A DNA stretch of 13,960 nt. Source: Bryobacterales bacterium (lineage in GTDB: Bacteria; Acidobacteriota; Terriglobia; Bryobacterales; Bryobacteraceae). The position numbers were made by a program, and so were the translations under genes. Every line of letters starts with the position of its first letter. The stretch's first letter is position 1. The notes beneath the pieces were generated by a model. The model ran no database searches, was not told the DNA's origin, and saw only the letters and a program-made list of their open reading frames with translations. Positions 8,061-13,524 of this stretch are shown here, in pieces. The stretch covers positions 150 through 14,109 of the forward strand of contig PKYZ01000384.1 in NCBI GenBank assembly GCA_003132865.1. The letters are read 5' to 3'.

Positions 8061-11000
8061 CAGAACGTTTGACCTATGGAAAAGAAGAATTGAAAGTGAC
8101 TGACACCTTGCTGCACGCTCTGGCAAGGCGACGCCGGGCTGCATAGCAGCAATTGGGCCGGCGTGCCTTGGTAACCCACGAAAGACGGTGGGTTGATGGA
8201 GTAAGCCAGGTCGAGGCGAATCGGCCCCACCGGCGTGCGATAGCGGATGCCAAACCCGACGGCTTGCACGGCGTAGTCGAAGTCCTGCCGGTCCCGCTGG
8301 TGAAAGCGAAACGATATGTTCCCGACCGAGCTATACACGTTGCCCATGTCGTGAAACAGCACGCCCTGAATGTTTTGGCCAATCAGCGGGAAGCGTAACT
8401 CGATGTTATTGAAAAACAGTGCGTTGCCGCCGAGCGGGAAGCCGGTGGCTTGTCCGGCCGGGCCGCCGGGCTGCAAGGGCGCGCCCGTATCGCGCGGGCC
8501 TGCCTGATTGTATGGGAACGCGCGCAACGAGTCGGCGCCGCCTCCGAAGAAGCGTTCCGGCAGAGGCACCGACTCTTGCTCGCTCAATCCGGCAGGCGCG
8601 GCAAAGGGAGCGATCACACCGAACTGCGTCTGGCGGGCGAGCACCAGGTTCTTTGTCAGACGGTAATAAGTCGCATTGCGCAGCAGGACGCGTCCGAAGC
8701 TGCGGTCCCCCCCTAAAAAATGGCCCGCAATTCCGATATCGGCCGTGTTATACATTCCCCTGTGTGGGTCGGCGGCGTTGTCGCGGCGATCCTGCGAAAA
8801 CGTCGCCGACAAAATACCGATACGCACGGGTTGCAGCAGTTCCGGAATCAGCAGCGTCGGTATGATCACGCTGTTGACGCTGACCCGCCGGTAGGCGAGT
8901 CGAATCTGTCCGGTAATCGATTTTGAGAATCGTTGAGAAAGCTGCACCGACCCCTCCTCGCGTTTCGACGAAAACGTGTTGACGTTCAAAGAGTGGTCGT
9001 AGAGCATGGTGTAAGTTATGCTGCGGCCCTGATCGTCCAGGAAATGCGGCACCAGATAGCTCAGCGATCCTCGCTGTTCCAGGGTGGAGTACACGCCGCC
9101 CAGCGTCACCGTATGCCCGATCCCCAGAAAGTTGAGGCGGTTGACATCCAGAGACACCGAGGGACTGATGCCGGTACTTCCGGCGGGGGCCGAGACGCTG
9201 GTCTTGCTGGGTGTGCCGAACTGCCCCAGTTGCAGCCCAAAGCCCGTTACCATGGTGTACCGGTTGGCTTCCTCAATGTCATACAAAACATACTTGTGCG
9301 CGGTATCGCCATCCGGGTTCTCGATCGCCGTATCGACACGCGCGAAGATGCCCAAATCGTAGAGGTGTTTCTGTATTTCCGTCTGTTCAACCGGCGAGAG
9401 CGGGTCTCCAGGCTGGAGTGTGATGTTCTTATCCACCATCTTCCGCCGGGTACTGTGCAGACCGGAGGTCAGGACGCCGCGCACGTATTGCCGGTCGCCC
9501 GGTGTGATGGCGTAAACTACGTTCACGTGATGCGGGCTGCCGCTCGGCTGCCACGTTCCGCGAAAGGCGGTGTTGGGAAAGCCGCGTGTGTAATAGTAGG
9601 TGACCGCCTCGTTGCGATCGCCCGCCAGATTCGCTTCCGCAAACGGCTGTCCCGCGCCTGAAGCGAGTCTCGCGGCCAGAGCGTAACGGTCCGCCTGCTC
9701 GATTCCGTCCAGTGTCAGGTTATCGACGATCCACTGCGGCCCTTCCACAATGTTCACCGTCACCGCGAGTTCTCCGCTTTTCCCTTGATAGTGGTGGGCG
9801 ACCACCGAGTTGACCTTCACATCCCGAAAGCCGTTGGCACGGTACAGATCGGCAATGGTCTCCTCGTCCTTGCGCCGGAAGGCTTCGCTGTAACGGCCGC
9901 GACGCAGGATGAACGAACTGGGCTGCATAAACATCCGGTCGCGAATGTCGCCGCTGTGGAAGTACTTGCTTCCAACAATCGCCACATGAGACAGCTTTTG
10001 GCGTTGGCCCTGTGAGATCGCATACTCAATGGTCTCCAGGTCGTTCTGAACGGGCTGGATTCGAAAATCGACATCCACGTCATAATAGCCCTGGCTCTGG
10101 AAATAGTCGCGCAAGTTTCGCTGACCTTCCACCAGCAGGTCGTTATCGATGGCGCCCTCTTCGAAGACCGGAACATATCTCTTGAGCACCCGTTGCGAAA
10201 CCTTTGCCTCCACCGCCTTCACTTTGATCTTCGGACCGGCCGTCACACTCAGGGTCGGATGGACGCGTCGCCGTGTGGCGTCATAGTCGAGCTTTTCAAG
10301 TTCCACCCGGGCCGCCAGCCGGTCGTCCTTCGCGTACCTGCCTAAGACACCTTGCACGCCGTTGCGCGTACGTGCGTCGGTGACTTGACGCCACCAGTGT
10401 ATGATCGGGATGCGCCAGCCGGTGGCTCGAAGGATGGTATTGTCCGGTAGCTTCGTTTCGCCATGAATCGCCGGCATGTCGTATTTCGCCCGCTTGCCTT
10501 CGTTCACCTTGAATGTGATGAAGACCTGCTGCCCGTCCTGGCTGCGCTCCACCGAGGGCGTCACCTGCGACTGGTAAAGTCCGTTGGCTTCCAGAAGGTG
10601 TGTCATCCCCTCCTTTGCGTGAGTGAGATCCTCATCGTGAAATGGAGCGCCCAGAACTAACTGCCCAGCGTTCGCTATCTGCCCGCGATTTGGGGGTGCG
10701 CCTACCTTGCCATCCACCGCCGCGCCGGCCACGAAAGCTGTGTTTTTGGTCACGAAGCGTACAATCACACCGCCAGGAGACGTCTCTGCCTCGACGACCA
10801 CATCTTCGAAACGCCCGGTCGCGAACAAGGCATCTATGGCACTCGCGACATCCTGGACGTGCAGTGGTTCGCCCTTCCGTAGCTTCACCGCCTTGTCCAG
10901 ATCGGCTGGATCGAGGATCTGCGCGGGCGAGAACTGAATGTCGACGATGCGCCGGCCTTCAAAGTCCGACACCTGCGCCTTGGCGCTGGAAATAACCAGC

Positions 11001-11089
11001 GCCAGCGCGCACGCGATTAACGGAGCCGGCTGCTTTAGGCCACGGCGCATCACAATGCTGGCGCTTTTTTGCCGCGCTGAGGTCCACAT
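8060..11089 (-). CDS. Omp85-family outer-membrane insertase (BamA/TamA-like) with about seven POTRA-like units
   Basis: Outer-membrane beta-barrel of the Omp85 superfamily, which folds and inserts other outer-membrane proteins. The protein has 1009 residues (E. coli BamA 810, TamA 577). After a signal peptide ending near residue 39 (LIACALALVISSAKAQ), about seven POTRA-like units can be traced by eye at about 46-115, 120-198, 200-287, 288-364, 365-449, 451-530 and 532-607. The barrel spans about 610-1009. It contains the L6-loop equivalent FFGGGADSLRAFPYNQAGP (848-865), where the usual RGF/RGY reads RAF, then RTPVGPIRLDLAYSI (951-965), and the outer-membrane signature ending in Phe (FFFSIGQTF). 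Start: Met1 (11089) or Met14 (11050); neither has a good ribosome binding site, and Met14 gives the more ordinary signal peptide. It is first in the coupled operon with SurA-N-like and tamB genes. Pairing with TamB suggests a TamA role, while size and POTRA number are more BamA-like, so I leave the symbol blank. Confidence 0.92.
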   Translation of the reverse strand: MWTSARQKSASIVMRRGLKQPAPLIACALALVISSAKAQVSDFEGRRIVDIQFSPAQILDPADLDKAVKLRKGEPLHVQDVASAIDALFATGRFEDVVVEAETSPGGVIVRFVTKNTAFVAGAAVDGKVGAPPNRGQIANAGQLVLGAPFHDEDLTHAKEGMTHLLEANGLYQSQVTPSVERSQDGQQVFITFKVNEGKRAKYDMPAIHGETKLPDNTILRATGWRIPIIHWWRQVTDARTRNGVQGVLGRYAKDDRLAARVELEKLDYDATRRRVHPTLSVTAGPKIKVKAVEAKVSQRVLKRYVPVFEEGAIDNDLLVEGQRNLRDYFQSQGYYDVDVDFRIQPVQNDLETIEYAISQGQRQKLSHVAIVGSKYFHSGDIRDRMFMQPSSFILRRGRYSEAFRRKDEETIADLYRANGFRDVKVNSVVAHHYQGKSGELAVTVNIVEGPQWIVDNLTLDGIEQADRYALAARLASGAGQPFAEANLAGDRNEAVTYYYTRGFPNTAFRGTWQPSGSPHHVNVVYAITPGDRQYVRGVLTSGLHSTRRKMVDKNITLQPGDPLSPVEQTEIQKHLYDLGIFARVDTAIENPDGDTAHKYVLYDIEEANRYTMVTGFGLQLGQFGTPSKTSVSAPAGSTGISPSVSLDVNRLNFLGIGHTVTLGGVYSTLEQRGSLSYLVPHFLDDQGRSITYTMLYDHSLNVNTFSSKREEGSVQLSQRFSKSITGQIRLAYRRVSVNSVIIPTLLIPELLQPVRIGILSATFSQDRRDNAADPHRGMYNTADIGIAGHFLGGDRSFGRVLLRNATYYRLTKNLVLARQTQFGVIAPFAAPAGLSEQESVPLPERFFGGGADSLRAFPYNQAGPRDTGAPLQPGGPAGQATGFPLGGNALFFNNIELRFPLIGQNIQGVLFHDMGNVYSSVGNISFRFHQRDRQDFDYAVQAVGFGIRYRTPVGPIRLDLAYSINPPSFVGYQGTPAQLLLCSPASPCQSVQQGVSHFQFFFSIGQTF

Positions 11090-11099
11090 GATCTTTTCG

Positions 11100-11177
11100 C
11101 TATACCGTGAAGTCTTGCTTCGCCGTAACCGAACCGTTGGCTGTGGTGATCGTCACCGGACCAGTCGTGGCCCGTGC
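11100..11177 (-). pseudogene. 3' scrap of an IPT/TIG-domain extracellular protein
   Basis: Between the omega-like and Omp85 genes the minus strand reads ARATTGPVTITTANG, then SVTAKQDFTV and a TAG stop (11102-11100). This alternating beta pattern, with its Gly-Pro and TTANG turn and terminal FTV, is typical of the last strands of an IPT/TIG immunoglobulin-like repeat. It has about 25 residues and no start, so it is a gene remnant. It overlaps the last eight codons of the omega-like frame in a different reading frame, which places a recombination joint near 11178. It is too short for a confident family call. Confidence 0.4.
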
Positions 11178-11437
11178 CAGTATTTTACGAGCCCGCGACG
11201 CACCTCTTCCATCGCGATGATGGTCGGCTTCTTGGAAGACGTCGGCAGCACCGGGTGCGCGCCGCCCTGCAACTGGCGGGCCCGCTTGGCGGCCACGATG
11301 ATGAAACGGTAAGTGCTCTCCTCCGGGTCGTCCGGAATCGTGCAGTGCGCGTTATTGCGCGGAATCTTGTCGCGCATGCCTGGAAGATCCTTTACTTCCT
11401 CAAATGACTCCAGAATCGGCCGGATCTGCTCTTCCAT
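11153..11437 (-). CDS. rpoZ: DNA-directed RNA polymerase omega subunit-like protein
   Basis: A small protein (94 residues from this ATG) with the omega core YRFIIVAAKRARQLQGG, then HPVLPTSSKKPTIIAMEEVR and RGLVKY. It aligns well with the RFxLVxxAARRARQMQ...IALREIEEGL region of E. coli RpoZ. Omega binds the beta-prime C-terminus and aids RNA polymerase assembly. The roughly 40-residue N-terminal extension is unusual. A later ATG at 11377 (MRDKIPRNNAH) has AAGGA about ten bases upstream and would give a 74-residue protein, a more normal size. A GTG at 11452 is also possible. The C-terminus (WHGPRLVR) reads out of frame through an IPT/TIG scrap, so the native tail may have been lost. Kinase debris abuts the 5' side and no promoter is visible. 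Usual rpoZ neighbours such as gmk are absent. It may be a functional extra copy or a stranded one. Confidence 0.68.
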   Translation of the reverse strand: MEEQIRPILESFEEVKDLPGMRDKIPRNNAHCTIPDDPEESTYRFIIVAAKRARQLQGGAHPVLPTSSKKPTIIAMEEVRRGLVKYWHGPRLVR

Positions 11438-11456
11438 CCGGTTCCGCCGCACCCGC

Positions 11457-11655
11457 TCGGCCCGAGCGGTCCTTCACGATGCCATCCTGAACCGCACGCG
11501 CCGCCCCGGCGCGGGAGTTGAATCCGGAGCTCCCGCTGAAGCTGGAAGAGATCATCCACAAGGCGCTACAGAGCTACCAAGCCGCCTCGGAGATGCGTGC
11601 CGCCCTGAAGTCTGTAGCGGCGGGGCTGGCCCTGCCCAAGGCCCCCCGAAGGGTT
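11457..11655 (+). pseudogene. Serine/threonine kinase C-lobe fragment, frameshifted
   Basis: The plus strand reads ARAVLHDAILNRTRRPGA to about 11508. A one-base frame change near 11505 then leads to RELNPELPLKLEEIIHKAL, SYQAASEMRAALKSV. This is the end of the C-lobe of Solibacter-type Pkn kinases, normally followed by juxtamembrane sequence. Seven or so residues of the usual EKDRDLRYQ motif are missing between HKAL and YQAASEMR. It has no catalytic residues and is a remnant. It lies upstream of another kinase's catalytic core, the wrong order for one gene, so the two pieces come from different copies or from a rearrangement. An automated call would probably start at the TTG at 11518 and run to 12648 as one protein; I consider that frame composite. 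Confidence 0.65.
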
Positions 11656-11724
11656 CCCCTACGCCGCGGTCTTCGAGAGGCCGCGCAACTCATTTCCAAC
11701 AATAACAGAACCAGACAGCCTCGG

Positions 11725-12237
11725 CTGGGCGGCATCCCCATCACCGACTACTGCGACAAGCACAAGCTGACCACAGGCCAGCGGCTGGAGTTGTTCATCC
11801 TGGTCTGTGAAGGCGTGCAGCATGCCCACCAGAAAGCCATCATCCATCGCGATCTGAAGCCCTCCAACATTCTGGTCAGCGGGGTGGACGGGAAGGCGAT
11901 GCCGAGGATTATCGATTTCGGCGTGGCCAAAGCTACCTCGCAGGAACTCAGCGCCGGAACGATGTACACGCGCTTGGGGACGGTGATCGGAACGCTGGGC
12001 TACATGAGCCCGGAGCAGGCCGACTCCGGCGGCGAGGACATCGATACCCGCACCGACGTGTACTCCCTGAGCGTAGTGCTGTATGAGCTGCTGGTAGGCG
12101 CGCTGCCGTTCGATTTTCAGAAGCTGGCATTCGACGAAGTGCTGCGCTGCCTGCGCGAGCAGGATGCGCCGCGGCCCAGCACGAAGTTGCGCACGCTGGG
12201 GGGCCAGTCCGCTATTACGGCGCAAAACCGGGGCGCT
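11725..12237 (+). pseudogene. Serine/threonine protein kinase catalytic-core fragment (N-lobe and tail missing)
   Basis: The kinase core begins abruptly at GGIPITDYCDKHKL, so the glycine loop and the ATP-binding lysine of the N-lobe are absent. What remains is well conserved: CEGVQHAHQKAIIHRDLKPS with the catalytic Asp (codon 11851) and Asn (NILV), the metal-binding IDFGVAK, then GTLGYMSPEQA, DIDTRTDVYSLSVVLYELL and STKLRTLGGQSAITAQNRGA. Family similarity stops sharply at about 12237, where an inverted ADOP fragment begins. The frame stays open to 12648 but what follows is the antisense of that fragment and unrelated DNA. Hanks-type kinases of this kind are membrane sensors with many paralogues in Acidobacteriota. 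Lacking the N-lobe, this copy should be inactive. The base changes are otherwise mild, so the truncation looks recent. Confidence 0.8.
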
Positions 12238-12405
12238 CGAAACGCCGCGTTGTCAGAGAACGCGAGACGATCTGATCCATGGTGCGCATGTCAAAAACGG
12301 GAACGCCGCGATCGACAGACGAAATTGCCTCGCGAACGGCGGACGCGAGGGACGAGGGGATCCGCAGCCCCTTCTGCGGCTGAACGGCGAAGGAAACACG
12401 TAACT
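12238..12405 (-). pseudogene. Internal fragment of an ADOP permease (end of second periplasmic domain)
   Basis: On the minus strand the frame reads SFAVQPQKGLRIPSSLASAV, REAISSVDRGVPVFDMRTMD, QIVSRSLTTRRFERP. This matches the end of the MacB periplasmic core domain just before the third membrane segment of ADOPs, where a V-D-P/R-x-x-P-V-F-D-x-R-T-M-D pattern and a TRRF motif are standard. The intact ADOP at the window start has the diverged equivalent SADPDFRTYGVRRLSDSLDA. There is no start, no membrane segment and no stop of its own: the similarity ends at the kinase joint near 12237 on one side and fades near 12405 on the other. It is a relic in the opposite orientation to its neighbours. 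Because it is antisense to a long open plus-strand frame, it is easily missed. Confidence 0.72.
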
Positions 12406-12459
12406 GACGGCGTTGTTCGCCTTAGCGCTGCCGGACTTCAAGCCGCTGGATTAAACGAC

Positions 12460-12510
12460 TTTGAGATGGGCGACCCTCTGCCGCAATTGCAGAGGGTCGC
12501 CAATCTCAAA
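12460..12510. repeat. 51-nt near-perfect palindrome, 21 paired bases per arm
   Basis: The left arm TTTGAGAT-G-GGCGACCCTCTGC (12460-12481) pairs with the right arm GCAGAGGGTCGCC-A-ATCTCAAA (12489-12510): 8 bp, one G/A mismatch, 13 bp, and a 7-nt loop CGCAATT. The stem is very stable. No clean T-run follows on either strand (ACGCCCGTTTT on plus, GTCGTTT on minus), so an intrinsic terminator is not the best reading. The remaining possibilities are a REP-like or MITE-like palindrome, or two abutting transposon ends left at a rearrangement joint. It sits in the middle of the gene-fragment region. Confidence 0.75.
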
Positions 12511-12565
12511 ACGCCCGTTTTACCGGCCTTCCGTGAGTGCCCGCCGAGGATTGTAGCGATGCGCG

Positions 12566-12823
12566 GTGATGCCGGGCCATCCATTCCTGGATTGGCTGCA
12601 TCGGGTCTCGATTGGCGACTTCGCCGCTACACTGTCGGGCGACGATGAGGCAGCCGCCGAGATCGTAGTACGGCGAGCTACCCTGGAATTCGAAAAGTAT
12701 TTCTCGAATGAGCCTCGCAAGGCGTTTGATTGGCCGATTCACCCGAAAGGCTTCCGCGCGCCTGAGTTGCTGGAGTTGGGAAAGCAGCGGGCCTGGACGC
12801 TGAAGCCAGCGCGGCTGATATAA
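12566..12823 (+). CDS. Small open frame of unknown function, possibly a gene fragment
   Basis: An 85-codon frame (GTG at 12566, ATG at 12569) encodes a mixed acidic/basic soluble protein with a believable amino-acid balance (PFLDWLHRVSIGDFAATL, VVRRATLEFEKYFSNEPRKA, GFRAPELLELGKQ). No signal peptide, membrane segment or motif that I recognise is present. The only Shine-Dalgarno-like sequence (GAGGA, 12546-12550) is 15 or more bases away. A second frame one base over (KAAGLDAEASAADIRGLLSE from about 12783) also looks protein-like, so this may be a decayed longer gene. I do not recognise the family. Given the debris on both sides, it could be a remnant or chance coding. Confidence 0.3.
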   Translation: MMPGHPFLDWLHRVSIGDFAATLSGDDEAAAEIVVRRATLEFEKYFSNEPRKAFDWPIHPKGFRAPELLELGKQRAWTLKPARLI

Positions 12824-12924
12824 GGGGCCTGCTATCCGAGCTGTGGAAGTTGCCCGACCTTCTGGACTTGAGGTGTGTCGGTCTAAACTACGGCGGTATC
12901 GCGAGTGATCCGTATCGAAGAGCC

Positions 12925-13205
12925 TCAGCGTGGCGCGCCATCCTTGCCGATCGGGATTTCACGTCGATCGACCTCGACGGCGTTGGTCTCCCAGACGCGC
13001 TCGACCTCGAACAGGCGCGAACCGATTTGCACGGTGTGGGCCCGGCCGGAAGTCTCCAGCAGCCGCAATAAGTCCGACGAGTTCTTTTGCGGCTCTTACC
13101 GGCGACCTGGACGACACCGCCGCCGCCCTGGTGATACTGGCTCAGCCGGCGCGCAAGCCCATGACGTCTGCGATTTCTGCGGCGCAGTCTGCCGGAAGTG
13201 GCGTG
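12925..13205 (-). pseudogene. Possible decayed gene of unknown family, split over several frames
   Basis: On the minus strand three frames give protein-like text in succession. The first is LPADCAAEIADVMGL (near 13200-13155), then RLSQYHQGGGGVVQVAGK (about 13150-13100), then SSDLLRLLETSGRAHTVQIG and SRLFEVERVWETNAVEVDRR, ending at a TGA (12927-12925). Each piece has reasonable composition and the joins are single-base shifts, which is how an eroded gene looks. No start codon with a ribosome binding site was found and I do not recognise the product. The plus strand over the same bases also has an open frame (12850-13071), so coding on either strand is uncertain. Confidence 0.25.
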
Positions 13206-13244
13206 ACGTCAGGCAGTAACCAAGACCTGTCTGGCTCCTGGATC

Positions 13245-13318
13245 GGTATCAGGGCCTTGATATGCCCTGTTCCGGCGATTCGGCGGTCGATCCGGCGGTG
13301 GCCCTGCGTGAAGAGTAG
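13245..13318 (+). pseudogene. 3' tip of an ADOP permease gene
   Basis: The plus strand reads GIRALICPVPAIRR (13245-13286). After a one-base loss it reads VDPAVALREE and a TAG stop (13316-13318). Together these reproduce the standard ADOP C-terminus, a last membrane strand followed by PARRAARVDPAVALREE; the intact gene at the window start ends ACWLPARRAARVEPLVALRHE. Only about 24 residues survive, preceded by unrelated sequence. It is a second ADOP relic, in the opposite orientation to the one at 12238-12405. Confidence 0.65.
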
Positions 13319-13324
13319 AGTGGC

Positions 13325-13347
13325 AATGAGCGTCGCTCCCGCTCATT
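13325..13347 (+). terminator. Hairpin seven bases after the ADOP relic stop, candidate terminator
   Basis: AATGAGCG (13325-13332) pairs perfectly with CGCTCATT (13340-13347) around a 7-nt loop, followed by TTGTC. Together with the last bases of the stem this gives a short T-run. Its position directly after the ADOP stop codon suggests that it was that gene's terminator and was carried along with the relic. It would also insulate the downstream gene from read-through. Confidence 0.45.
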
Positions 13348-13397
13348 TTGTCGCCTAACGTTTGTGGAGTCGGTGTCCTGGCGTTACGGAAGGGATG

Positions 13398-13403
13398 TAT
13401 AAT
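13398..13403 (+). promoter_or_regulatory. Candidate -10 box for the secreted repeat protein gene
   Basis: A perfect TATAAT, preceded by TG, lies 121 bases before the start codon at 13525. No convincing -35 hexamer is seen at 16-18 bases upstream (GTCCTG region). It is the only consensus-like -10 in this otherwise GC-rich stretch. The implied 5' leader would be roughly 110 nt. Confidence 0.4.
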
Positions 13404-13524
13404 CAATCCTGGCCAGATGACCCGATGCATAAACCGCCCAAGTTCGCGGCCAGGCTGGAAGGCTCGTATGGAATCGCGTGCATGCAACAACTTTTAGAAT
13501 CGGACGAAAAAGAAAGGAAAAACA

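Noticed and set aside
11659..12225. A 188-codon minus-strand frame opposite the kinase core
   Set aside because: The plus strand carries HRDLKPSN, DFG and the SPEQ motif in order, so this frame is a shadow.
12460..12510. Reading the palindrome as an ordinary intrinsic terminator
   Set aside because: The stem is longer than usual, no continuous U-run follows on either strand and no intact gene ends next to it; kept as a repeat instead.
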